Below are positions 19,837 to 28,471 of a DNA stretch of 64,000 bases, in pieces. Made by a program: the position numbers and the translations under genes. This stretch comes from Marinobacter santoriniensis NKSG1 (GTDB lineage: Bacteria > Pseudomonadota > Gammaproteobacteria > Pseudomonadales > Oleiphilaceae): contig NZ_APAT01000005.1 of NCBI RefSeq assembly GCF_000347775.1, positions 124,001-188,000 on the forward strand. Reading direction: 5' to 3'. Numbering within the stretch: the stretch's first letter is position 1; each line of letters starts with the position of its first letter. Below the pieces are notes generated by a model. It ran no database searches. It was not told where the DNA came from and saw nothing but the letters and a program-made list of their open reading frames with translations.

Positions 19837-20679
19837 ATGTCCAGAATCCTGGTATTTGACTCCGGCGTGGGTGGGTTGAGCGTTGCCGACTGTATCCACC
19901 GCGAGCTCCCCGCAGCCCGGCTCGTCTATCTGGCCGACACGGCCGGTTTCCCCTATGGCAGCCAGCCCGAGGCCGTGGTTATCGAGCGTTGCACATCGCT
20001 GATTCTCAAGGCCCTGGCCGAGACGCCCTGCGATGTCGTGGTGGTGGCCTGCAATACCGCGAGTACGGTGGTGTTGCCTCGTCTGCGGGAGTTGGTGCGG
20101 GTGCCGGTGGTGGGTGTTGTGCCCGCAATCAAGCCTGCCTCAAAATTGACCGTCAATGGCCGAGTGGGCGTGCTGGCAACACCGGCGACCATTCGACGAC
20201 CCTATCTGGCCCGCCTGATCGACAGTTTTGCACCGTACTGTCAGGTGGAGCTGCTCGGCCATCCCGGTCTGGTCCGCTGGGCAGAGGATCTGGTGCGAGG
20301 CCAGCCGGTGCCTCGGGATGAACTCGCGGAGGCCATTGAGCCTCTGCTTCTGGCCGGTGTTGATACGGTGGTTCTGGGCTGCACTCACTATCCGCTTCTG
20401 CGTTCGGACCTGGAGGCTGTGATGCCCGGGGTTCGATACTGGGTGGACTCGGGGGACGCCATTGCCCGCCGGGTTCACTATCTGCTGAAAGAATCGGGGA
20501 TAGAAACCGGACCGGGTTCCCCCGGTTCCGATGAGCCACCGGTCTCACGCGTGTTGCTTTCCGGTGCGTTGCCCGACGGTTTGCTGACTTTCATGGCGTC
20601 GATCGACCTGGTTGCAAGCCAGGCCGATCAACATTGGGGGGGACTGGCAGACCCGGTCAGAGCAGCCGGGTCAGTTTGA
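19837..20679 (+). CDS. murI: Glutamate racemase
   Basis: Interconverts L- and D-glutamate to supply D-Glu for peptidoglycan. The sequence has the N-terminal FDSGVGGLSV signature and the two catalytic cysteines in VACNTAST (Cys72) and GCTHYPLL (Cys182). Length is 280 residues from ATG 19837. A GTG at 19828 overlaps the nudC stop and could serve instead. The last 23 bases overlap the convergent DUF2156 gene. Confidence 0.94.
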   Translation: MSRILVFDSGVGGLSVADCIHRELPAARLVYLADTAGFPYGSQPEAVVIERCTSLILKALAETPCDVVVVACNTASTVVLPRLRELVRVPVVGVVPAIKPASKLTVNGRVGVLATPATIRRPYLARLIDSFAPYCQVELLGHPGLVRWAEDLVRGQPVPRDELAEAIEPLLLAGVDTVVLGCTHYPLLRSDLEAVMPGVRYWVDSGDAIARRVHYLLKESGIETGPGSPGSDEPPVSRVLLSGALPDGLLTFMASIDLVASQADQHWGGLADPVRAAGSV

Positions 20680-21664
20680 ACATGGCGAGGAATTCCAGCG
20701 CGGGAATGGCCCGCCGGTGGCAGCAGTAGGTCTTGAAGGTCTCGCCACGGAACCGGGACTTGGTGAATTCCAGCCCCTTGAAATTATAAAGAAAGTTGCC
20801 TTTCTCGTAGATCAGGTGGAGAAGGCGTTTCAGCAGGCCGCTTTCCTGATGTTCTGTTGTTCGATCCAGCGACAGTGGAATGAGTCCAAGATCGAGATAG
20901 GGCACGCCTTCGGCCTTGAACACGTCCATGGCGTGGGCCATGAGCGTGTAGAAGATGCCCTGACGGAACTCGGCATTGGCCCTGGAAATATTCGGAACAT
21001 AACTGATGATCTCATTGTTCCGGTAGATCGGGTCGAAGTAGATGAAACCCACCGCCTTTCCGTTTTCATAGGCATAGAAATGGCGCTCATTCTCCCGATA
21101 CTCCATCTCCATGGGCCGGATCAGAAAGCGGATCTCATTGCTCTTGCATTTTCTCGTCCGGATCCAGGCCTCGGAGATCTCCCGGGTGTGGTCATCGCTG
21201 AAGCGCTCCTTGACGGTAATCCCTTTTTTCTCGGCCTGGTTCAGTGCGGTCCGGAGGATCTGTTTTTTCTTGCCCGAGAGATTCCATTTTCGCAGATCGA
21301 TCCGCGACTCACTGCCAAACTGCGTGCCGTACATGCCGAACCTGAGATGCAGGAAATCCACCACTGAACGGGATACCTGGATATAACTGGCGTTGGGGAA
21401 GCGCTGGTGGAACCGTTCAAGCATGACGGCAAAGTTCTCGGGGGCACACACCGGATCTGAAAGCACAAAGGTGCCGCCCCATTTGCGCATGTAGGCGATG
21501 TAACCGATGCCGGGCAAATCGAAATATTGCATGCCCGGCTGCAGGGTGGAGAAGGACTGCGAGTGGGTTCCGTGCTTTTTAAGGAACGCGACGCGCTCGG
21601 CAAAGCTGAAGTTGCCGCTCTCCAGGACCCTGAGGCTGTCCAGTGCAAGAATCTGATCCGTCAT
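20657..21664 (-). CDS. DUF2156 (GNAT-like) domain protein
   Basis: A 335-residue soluble protein made of a tandem GNAT-like fold (DUF2156), the domain found at the C-terminus of phosphatidylglycerol lysyltransferases (MprF). Visible features are FDLPGIGYIAYMRKWGG near the N-terminus, the KKKQILRTALNQAEKKG basic helix, and FYAYENGKAVGFIYFDP with VPYLDLGLIPLS in the acyltransferase-like half. There are no membrane segments. It may transfer an amino acid or acyl group to a lipid or peptide, but the substrate is not evident. GGGAG lies seven bases before the ATG. It is downstream of, and probably co-transcribed with, the methyltransferase (42-base gap). Confidence 0.75.
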   Translation of the reverse strand: MTDQILALDSLRVLESGNFSFAERVAFLKKHGTHSQSFSTLQPGMQYFDLPGIGYIAYMRKWGGTFVLSDPVCAPENFAVMLERFHQRFPNASYIQVSRSVVDFLHLRFGMYGTQFGSESRIDLRKWNLSGKKKQILRTALNQAEKKGITVKERFSDDHTREISEAWIRTRKCKSNEIRFLIRPMEMEYRENERHFYAYENGKAVGFIYFDPIYRNNEIISYVPNISRANAEFRQGIFYTLMAHAMDVFKAEGVPYLDLGLIPLSLDRTTEHQESGLLKRLLHLIYEKGNFLYNFKGLEFTKSRFRGETFKTYCCHRRAIPALEFLAMFKLTRLL

Positions 21665-21706
21665 ATCTATGCTCCCGGTTTCTTTTTGTTGGCGGAGAAC
21701 GCTGGG

Positions 21707-22360
21707 TTAGGCCTGCTTGCGCCCGAGGATGGACCAATAGCAATCCATGTTGAGCAGCTTGAAGTGCTTCTTGTCGGTCACCTTCAGTCCCAGACGCTGC
21801 ATGTGTTCGGGGTAGTTATAGATCTTGTGGAATGCGTTATTGGCGAACAGCCAGAACACGAAGACCGCCATGTACCAGTACAGTTTCTTGAACAGGCGGG
21901 AGAGCAGGTTGCCCGTCGGGTAGCAGAAATCGCCGACGACAACTCGGGCGTCGGCCTTGCCGAGGCGGATCAGGTGTTCCAGGACCCGGACCATCATGTC
22001 CTCGTCGAAGACGTTCAGGAAAAAGTTGGCAATGACCATGTCGTACTGCTCGAACTCGTCGACTTTCATGATGTCGCTGTGAATACGGCGGATGGTCAGG
22101 TGGGGAGCTTCCTTCTCCTGAGCTTCCCCAAATTTCCGCAGCATGGTTTCTGACAGATCGACGACAGTCACGTCGGCGCCCAGTTCGGCCGCACGGATGG
22201 CATCACGACCGTGTCCGACGCCGGCGAACAGGATTCGGTCACCGGGTTGCACTGTCTCCACATCCAGCATTGCGGTCTTGCACCGGTGAATGTTCTTTCC
22301 GCTGTAGAGGTTGCTCAGGAGGTCGTAGACCGGGCCAATGTATTTGTACTTGTCGCGCAT
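21707..22360 (-). CDS. Class I SAM-dependent methyltransferase
   Basis: A 217-residue Rossmann methyltransferase with a SAM loop (ILFAGVGHGRDAIRAAELG), an acidic ribose-binding end (VTVVDLSETML) and a motif IV-like VIANFFLNVF. A hydrophobic segment near residues 160-180 (LYWYMAVFVFWLFA) suggests membrane contact and therefore a lipid-like or quinone-like substrate, which is inference. I use ATG 22360 rather than the GTG two codons upstream. First gene of a two-gene unit with the DUF2156 protein. Confidence 0.78.
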   Translation of the reverse strand: MRDKYKYIGPVYDLLSNLYSGKNIHRCKTAMLDVETVQPGDRILFAGVGHGRDAIRAAELGADVTVVDLSETMLRKFGEAQEKEAPHLTIRRIHSDIMKVDEFEQYDMVIANFFLNVFDEDMMVRVLEHLIRLGKADARVVVGDFCYPTGNLLSRLFKKLYWYMAVFVFWLFANNAFHKIYNYPEHMQRLGLKVTDKKHFKLLNMDCYWSILGRKQA

Positions 22361-22607
22361 GATCACTGCTGCCTGTTCCTAGTCCTTTGTTGCCGAACCC
22401 TTGTTGTCGTTCTGAGCTGCCTCTGATCGATGAGAGCAGGGACGGCCGGTTGGGTTTCGACGCCTTGTGGTTAGGAGATTAAGAGACAGGTGGGGGGAAT
22501 TATGTGCAGTACTGCGCATTTCCGGATACACAGCGTAACGTAACGCTACACTTTGCAAACCGGGTCATGCTTTTAATTCTGACTGTCAGACAATCGAAAA
22601 TGGAGTA

Positions 22608-24782
22608 TCAGAAGGACACGGCTTCTGCGTTTGGATTGCAGAGTGTCTGACTGATTTCGTTGGCCGGCCGTGCGGGTCCGTAGAAAAAGCCCTGCACCTG
22701 GTGGCAGCCGAGGCTTCGCAGGTATTCCAGCTGCTCGTCGGTTTCCACGCCCTCAGCCACGATCTCCAGCTTCAGGCCGTGGGCCATCGCCACAATGGCG
22801 TTAACGATACAGGCGCCGTCCTCTCCGCCTCGGATGGCCTTGACGAAAGACTGGTCCACCTTGAGGGTGTGGATAGGCAGCCTGTGGAGGTAGTTCAGGG
22901 AGGAATATCCGGTGCCGAAATCGTCAATGGCGATGCGTACACCGAGGGTGGCAAGTTCACGCAGCTTCTGGCTGATCTGCTCCAGGTCGTTCATGATCAC
23001 GTTTTCCGTGATCTCGATTTCGAGGTTCTTCGCCGGAAAGCCGTGTGCCGTGACTCGCTGCATGAGCGTTTCCACGAAGCGGGGATGCTCCACCTGGACC
23101 GGGGAAAGGTTGACGGCCAGCCGCAGATCCGGATTGCCCTCGCGTATCCATTGGCCGACATCCTTGCAGGCCTGGTCCATGACATGCTCACTGACCTGGC
23201 TGATCAGCCGGGTTTCTTCTGCCAGTGGCAGGAAATCCCGCGGATAGAGCAGGCCGCGCTCCGGGTGCTGCCAGCGAACCAGCGCTTCGAGTCCGACAAC
23301 CCGGTTGGTGGTCGAGCAGACCTGGGGCTGGTAGAACACCTTCAGTTCATTGCGTTCCAGGGCCAGTCGCAGATCGCGCTCGAGGTTGAGCCTGTGAACA
23401 CTGTCAATGCTCATGCTTTCGGAGAAGAAACGGTAACCGTCCTTGCCACGTGCTTTGACATGGTACATCGCGATGTCGGCATTCTGGATCAGCTGATCCA
23501 TGCTTTCACCCGCCTCCGGGTAAATGGCAATGCCAATGCTGACACCCACGAAGACTTCGTGTTCACCCAGTTGGAACGGCGCGCGCAGAGCCTTGATCAG
23601 TTTCTTGGAGATCTGCCGGGCGTCATCGTGGCTGTGGATCGAGGGCAGTAACAGCGTGAATTCATCCCCACCAAACCGGGAGAGGGTATCGCCTTTGCGT
23701 ATGCATTTTTCGAGACGCTGGGTGACCGCCTGCAGCAGGCGATCGCCCATCGCATGGCCGAGGGTGTCGTTGATGACCTTGAAGCGGTCAAGGTCCAGAA
23801 ACATGACGGCCAGTTTCTGGTGGTTTCGGCGAGCATGGGTGATCGCCAGTTCCAGCCGGTCCTTGAACAGAGCCCGGTTCGGAAGCCGGGTCAGAAGGTC
23901 GTGGTAGGCCTGGAAGTTGATAAAGGCTTCCGCTTCTTTCCGCTCGGTTACGTCTCTGGCCGTACCGTAGTAGCGGGCGGTCTTGCCATTGGTTCGTCCC
24001 CGGGTATCCTGGCTTTGGGGCCAGGTCTGAGGATCGATGGGGAACGCGGTGATTTCAAAGTGCCGGGTCGCTCGACGGCTGCCACGGGTTTTCAGGCGGA
24101 CTTCCAGTGTTCGCGGATTGTCCGCCGTAATATTCGGGCCCTTCAGAGCATAGGTACCCCTTGCCACGTCCCGATCGTCCAGTATGTGCCGGAAATGATG
24201 CCCGCACAGTTCCGAGGGCTGGTAGCCGAGAAGGGCCTCCACTTTGCTGTTGACGAAACAGAAGTGGCCATCCTCGTCGAGCATGAAGACAATGTCCGGG
24301 GAGCTGTTGACGATATATCGGTGCAGGGCCTCGGACTTTTCGAGGCGCATCTGTACGTGTTCGTGGGCCTTCAGCAGTGACTGTTTGCCAATCACACTGC
24401 TGACGGTCGTCAGGAGTTCATCCGGATCAAAGGGCTTCCGGATATAGTCCAGTGCCCCCCGCCGCAATGCCCGGCTGACGGCGGCAAAGGAACTTTCGCC
24501 ACTGACAACGATGGTGCCGCAATCCGGCTGTTTGTCGCTGAGGTAGGCCATCACGTCGAAGCCGTCCACTTCCGGCATTCGTAGATCCAGCAGGGCGAGA
24601 TCAAAAGACATCTGATCGATGATTGAGCAGGCGTGCCGCCCGCCGGCCGCTTCGGTCACTTCGTAGCCCTCGCCACGGAGCAGGGTGGCCAGGCTGTTGA
24701 GCAGGCGAGGTTCGTCATCGACAACGAGTAACCTTGCCGGAAATCCGTGACTGCTTGTAAGACCAGTATGTTCAGGTGTCAT
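22608..24782 (-). CDS. Receiver-PAS-GGDEF-EAL cyclic-di-GMP protein
   Basis: A 724-residue response regulator that probably makes or degrades cyclic di-GMP on phosphorylation. An N-terminal receiver (about 16-130, phospho-acceptor Asp66 in LLDLRMPEVDG) is followed by a PAS domain (about 150-285). The diguanylate cyclase domain has an intact GGDEF at 371-375. The EAL domain (from about 480) is also intact: EALVRW at 499, ITENVIM, DDFGTGYSSLNYL, KVDQSFV and AEGVET. Both outputs therefore look active. It lies 24 bases downstream of the HDOD-histidine kinase and is likely its partner. Confidence 0.92.
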   Translation of the reverse strand: MTPEHTGLTSSHGFPARLLVVDDEPRLLNSLATLLRGEGYEVTEAAGGRHACSIIDQMSFDLALLDLRMPEVDGFDVMAYLSDKQPDCGTIVVSGESSFAAVSRALRRGALDYIRKPFDPDELLTTVSSVIGKQSLLKAHEHVQMRLEKSEALHRYIVNSSPDIVFMLDEDGHFCFVNSKVEALLGYQPSELCGHHFRHILDDRDVARGTYALKGPNITADNPRTLEVRLKTRGSRRATRHFEITAFPIDPQTWPQSQDTRGRTNGKTARYYGTARDVTERKEAEAFINFQAYHDLLTRLPNRALFKDRLELAITHARRNHQKLAVMFLDLDRFKVINDTLGHAMGDRLLQAVTQRLEKCIRKGDTLSRFGGDEFTLLLPSIHSHDDARQISKKLIKALRAPFQLGEHEVFVGVSIGIAIYPEAGESMDQLIQNADIAMYHVKARGKDGYRFFSESMSIDSVHRLNLERDLRLALERNELKVFYQPQVCSTTNRVVGLEALVRWQHPERGLLYPRDFLPLAEETRLISQVSEHVMDQACKDVGQWIREGNPDLRLAVNLSPVQVEHPRFVETLMQRVTAHGFPAKNLEIEITENVIMNDLEQISQKLRELATLGVRIAIDDFGTGYSSLNYLHRLPIHTLKVDQSFVKAIRGGEDGACIVNAIVAMAHGLKLEIVAEGVETDEQLEYLRSLGCHQVQGFFYGPARPANEISQTLCNPNAEAVSF

Positions 24783-24806
24783 CGGTCTGCGTCCATTGTT
24801 TCGTCG

Positions 24807-26786
24807 TCAGTCTTCTTCGTTCTTATTGTCACTCGCGGCCGGGAACAGGATTCGGAACGTCGTGCCATCCGCCCCTGTCCGACAAGCGATGATGCCCTCC
24901 ATGTCATCAACGAGTTGCTTCACAATGCTCAGGCCCAAACCGCTGTGGCCCTCTCCCTTTGTGGTTTTTACCGGTGAAAACAGTTGTTTCCCCACTGCTT
25001 CCGGGATGCCGGGACCGGTATCCGAAATTTCCAGCTCTACCCAGGTACGCTGATTCTGCCATACCGGGGCCGAGGTGCCGATTGTCACCTTGCCCCCTGA
25101 TTCCGGCAAGGCTTCCACGGCGTTGCGGACCAGATTGATGACGACCTGCCTCACCGCCGAAGCATGCCCGGCAATCTGTGTCGAGTTTCTGGCCAGCCTT
25201 AGCTCCAGTTGTCGCTCCTCCAAGCTGAACAGCGTATCACCCAGAATCCGGTCCAGACTCTCGATTTCACCGTTCAGTGAGACGGGTTCGGCCGAGTCTT
25301 GAAGGGATCCGGACTGGCTCATCTGAACCAACAGATCACCGGCGCGATCCAACTCTTCCCGAATGATATCCAGCTCCTGCTGAACGTCCGAGTCGGCGAG
25401 GCGGTTGCGAAGCTGGTGTATGTACTGGCGAATGATGGTCAGCGGATTGCTGACCTCGTGTACCTGTTTACGAAGTTGGTCGCGATGAATCTGATCCCGC
25501 AGGGTCTCCTCCAGCGTTGGACCGGTCAGGGAGAGTCGGCTCTCCAGCGTCTGGCCGACCTGTCGGGTAAACAGCCGGGCAAGCTCCAGAGTGGTCGCCT
25601 GATGCGATTCGTCGGTGCCAAGTGCGAAAATGCCCGGACACTCTTTGCCGGCGTTGACGGGGATGGCCAGCAACGAAGGCGCGTGCAGAAGGGACATGAG
25701 CTGGCGGTCCAGCACCGTAGGCGTACGCCCCTCCAGACTGACAGGCTCGCCCAGATGAAATGCCTCGGTCAGAACGCTGCCGCCGGGCTTGGCGGAGATG
25801 GCCAGTTCAGGCAGTTCGCCGATGGTACCGGATAACAGCACCAGCAGCTCTTCCGAATGACCAAAACAGAGTGCCGGGCAGCCTGTTACCAGAGTCAGGC
25901 TGTTGACCGTTTCGGCGAGCACGTCGTCTGGCTCGGCGCTGAGATCGGCCATACTGAGGGCCTGGCTGGCGATTGCTTCGCGCAAAATGGTCTGTTTAAG
26001 CTTGAGCGTTGCACTGTCACCGTTGTAACTTGCATCCGTGGGGATGCCGAGCGAAGCTGCAACTCCGGAGACTTCGTGACCAATGCGCCGGCTGATTTCG
26101 CGGGTCAGCTCTTCGTTCAGTCCCAGAATAGTACTGGCGGCGGATACCCCGCTGGCATCGGAGAGCGCCAGCCGGGTTGAGAGGCTGATAATCTTTACCA
26201 GATGGCCGGCGTCACGCAGTTCCGAGGGCAGCGCCTGCTGATAGCGCATGGCGTCCGCGGCCATTGGGCCCAGCCCCCAGGCGGTCGCAAGATCGGCAGC
26301 GATGTCCGCCTGGTGGGTAAAATAATGCTGCTTGGCTTCGGCGGTGGGCGTTTTGATGGCAATCAGCTCGCCGATGTTGTGGATCATCCCCAGCAGAAAG
26401 GCTTCATCAGGGTCTGGGTAGCTGGTGAGTGTCGCGAGGGCCCGTGCCGTAAGTGCCGTCGTCAGGGAGTGGCGCCAGAAATCCCGAAGCTGTTGCCACT
26501 CATCGGCGCCGAGCTCGAAGAGCAGTTGCCGCAGGGCTGCGGTCAGGACCAGTGTGTGGAAGCGGCGGGTTCCCAATCGGAGCAGCGCCTGGTCAACGGA
26601 GCGAATGTGAGTGGCGGGCCCGTAAAGCGCGGAGTTTGCGAGTGCAAGGATGCGGGCAACGAGTGCCGTATCTGAAGAAACAATATCGCTGATGGTTCGA
26701 TAATTGGCGTCGTCATGGCAGGCCTCAAGCGCCCGCAGGGTAACCTCCGGGAGACTCGGTAGCTGTAGATCGGTTGCTATATTCAT
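24807..26786 (-). CDS. HDOD-GAF-histidine kinase
   Basis: A 659-residue cytoplasmic sensor kinase with an unusual order. An N-terminal HDOD domain (LPSLPEVTLRALEACHDD, LVARILALANSALYG, GMIHNIGELIAI; about 10-250) precedes a GAF-like sensor (about 290-420). A HisKA helix follows with QVHEVSNPLTIIRQYIHQL, then a HATPase domain (LVRNAVEAL, DTGPGIPE, FSPVKTTKGEGHSGLGLSIV). No transmembrane segment is visible. ATG 26786 is favoured. An in-frame TTG at 26843 would add 19 residues but lacks a ribosome site. Co-directional with the receiver-GGDEF-EAL gene and divergent from the MinD-like ATPase. Confidence 0.88.
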   Translation of the reverse strand: MNIATDLQLPSLPEVTLRALEACHDDANYRTISDIVSSDTALVARILALANSALYGPATHIRSVDQALLRLGTRRFHTLVLTAALRQLLFELGADEWQQLRDFWRHSLTTALTARALATLTSYPDPDEAFLLGMIHNIGELIAIKTPTAEAKQHYFTHQADIAADLATAWGLGPMAADAMRYQQALPSELRDAGHLVKIISLSTRLALSDASGVSAASTILGLNEELTREISRRIGHEVSGVAASLGIPTDASYNGDSATLKLKQTILREAIASQALSMADLSAEPDDVLAETVNSLTLVTGCPALCFGHSEELLVLLSGTIGELPELAISAKPGGSVLTEAFHLGEPVSLEGRTPTVLDRQLMSLLHAPSLLAIPVNAGKECPGIFALGTDESHQATTLELARLFTRQVGQTLESRLSLTGPTLEETLRDQIHRDQLRKQVHEVSNPLTIIRQYIHQLRNRLADSDVQQELDIIREELDRAGDLLVQMSQSGSLQDSAEPVSLNGEIESLDRILGDTLFSLEERQLELRLARNSTQIAGHASAVRQVVINLVRNAVEALPESGGKVTIGTSAPVWQNQRTWVELEISDTGPGIPEAVGKQLFSPVKTTKGEGHSGLGLSIVKQLVDDMEGIIACRTGADGTTFRILFPAASDNKNEED

Positions 26787-26881
26787 AGACCCGCCAAACC
26801 CTGAACGTCGAATCCTGACGCTTTGTTCATTCTTATAGTCCAATGGAGCTTAGACAATAATCGCAGATTATTAAACGGTTA

Positions 26882-26908
26882 TTGATGCTTTTTTAAGCAG
26901 TGTATTAT
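26882..26908 (+). promoter_or_regulatory. Candidate promoter in AT-rich divergent region
   Basis: TTGATG (26882-26887) and TATTAT (26903-26908), with a 15-base spacer, lie in the markedly AT-rich gap between the HDOD-kinase and the MinD-like gene. The spacing is short of ideal. Confidence 0.3.
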
Positions 26909-26984
26909 CTGTTCTGTGATATGTGTAGAATTTTTACAGGTTAAGCTTATATGCTTCGTTTATCCAGGGATGTGACCTGCTCAG

Positions 26985-28292
26985 ATGACACTCGGTAAGC
27001 ACAATTCGCACCAGACCCGCACCATCGTGATCACCGGTGGCAAAGGCGGAGTCGGCAAAACATCGGTGGCTTTGAATCTTGCGCTGACACTGGCGCGTCA
27101 GGGTAAACGTGTTTTGTTACTGGATGGCGACACCGATCTGGCCAACGTCAGTATCATGATCGGCCTGTACCCGAGGCAAACGCTCGCGAATGTGATCACC
27201 GGTGAATGTCGCCTGGAAGACACCTTGCTGGAAGCGGATCACGGTCTGCATATTGTGCCGGGCGCGTCCGGGGTCCAGGAGTGCCTGGATATGACCCCCC
27301 AGGACAGCATGCGTCTGCTTCGTGGGCTGGGGCAGCTCGAAAAGCGTTACGATTATGTCATAACAGACACTCCGGCAGGGTTGCAGGCAGCGTCGTTACA
27401 TATGATTGCGGCCGCAGAACTGGCCTGCGTGGTGGTGACGCCGGATCCGGCGTCACTCACCGATGCGTTTTCTCTGATCAAGGTGCTCAAGAGGCGCGGC
27501 TACCGGCGGCGACCAAGCATCCTGGTGAATATGGCCCAGGGGGCAAGCCAGGCCCGATCGGTATTCCAGCGTCTGGATTCTGCGGCCCAGAGACACCTCG
27601 GGGACGGGCTTCATTATCTCGGAGCGGTCTGGCGCGATGAAACGCTCAGGCAGTCCGTACTCAACCAGCATCCGGTTGCATTGCTTCCGGCCTCCGATCC
27701 CTCGTGCCGACAATTCCATACCCTCGTGGACATGCTCGATGTGAGGCTGGCCCAGTTGCCGCCCAGAAAGGCCGGCCTGGCCGCCTACTGGCATTCGGTC
27801 AGTCGGCGCCAGAGCGCCGGGAAAACGGGTGAAAAAGCGGCTGAGGCCCCTTCGGCGGCGCCGGTGCCTGCCCGCGATCGGTGTCAAAAGGCGATTACTG
27901 AACTCGAATCGGCGTTGAACGAATCAGCCGGCGATCCGATGCTTCGTTATGACGCATTCAACCGCCTGTTTGCACTACTGGGGCGCACGCTCGACGCCGA
28001 TGCCATCGAAATCATCCAGACCGGTCTGGCGGCGATGCCCTGGGAAACACTAGAGCCTGAGCGGCGTCTTCAGCTGGCTGAGCATTTGCGACATCTTGCC
28101 GAGCAGGTGGTACCGCGGGCCGATCGCAGCCTGCGTCCGGTAGACAGCGTGGCTAATGATGAGCCGGTTTACGATCGGGTCAGTTTTGGCGAGCAGGACC
28201 GTCTGGTGAGGGTCCTGAAAGAGCAGCCTGCTGACATTTCCCTGGATCAGCTGCTGCGCTCGCTCTCCCTCAAGGATCGGAACGGCTCCTGA
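26985..28292 (+). CDS. MinD/ParA-family ATPase with C-terminal extension
   Basis: A 435-residue deviant-Walker ATPase of the MinD/FlhG branch: Walker A TGGKGGVGKTSVALNLA (from about residue 17), Walker A' LLLDGDTDLANVSIMIGL and Walker B DYVITDTPAGL. Residues about 275-435 are an extra domain without a recognisable family, after a linker rich in Ala, Ser and Lys. FlhG/FleN-type proteins are usually about 280 residues, so the extension is notable. Members of this group position flagella, pili or chemosensory arrays. The target here is unknown. Divergent from the signalling kinase pair. Confidence 0.82.
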   Translation: MTLGKHNSHQTRTIVITGGKGGVGKTSVALNLALTLARQGKRVLLLDGDTDLANVSIMIGLYPRQTLANVITGECRLEDTLLEADHGLHIVPGASGVQECLDMTPQDSMRLLRGLGQLEKRYDYVITDTPAGLQAASLHMIAAAELACVVVTPDPASLTDAFSLIKVLKRRGYRRRPSILVNMAQGASQARSVFQRLDSAAQRHLGDGLHYLGAVWRDETLRQSVLNQHPVALLPASDPSCRQFHTLVDMLDVRLAQLPPRKAGLAAYWHSVSRRQSAGKTGEKAAEAPSAAPVPARDRCQKAITELESALNESAGDPMLRYDAFNRLFALLGRTLDADAIEIIQTGLAAMPWETLEPERRLQLAEHLRHLAEQVVPRADRSLRPVDSVANDEPVYDRVSFGEQDRLVRVLKEQPADISLDQLLRSLSLKDRNGS

Positions 28293-28316
28293 GAGTCGAA
28301 GGGTTAATTTTCTGTA

Positions 28317-28345
28317 TTTGCAGTTTTGTATCGTAATTTTGCAGT
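28317..28345 (+). promoter_or_regulatory. Phased direct repeat upstream of fatty acyl-CoA reductase
   Basis: TTTGCAGT occurs at 28317-28324 and again at 28338-28345, start to start exactly 21 bases (two helical turns). A GTCAC pair follows just downstream (28348-28375 region). This is a plausible activator or repressor site about 130 bases before the gene. No clear -35/-10 pair is visible. Confidence 0.35.
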
Positions 28346-28471
28346 GTGTCACCACTCTGTCACGAGAATTGTGCAAGTATTGAGCACATCCAAGTTCATC
28401 GTGGCCCGCAATATGCAACGTCTCTGGTGACACCCGGATGCCCCCGGTTCTGACAGAGAAGGAGTTCTCCC

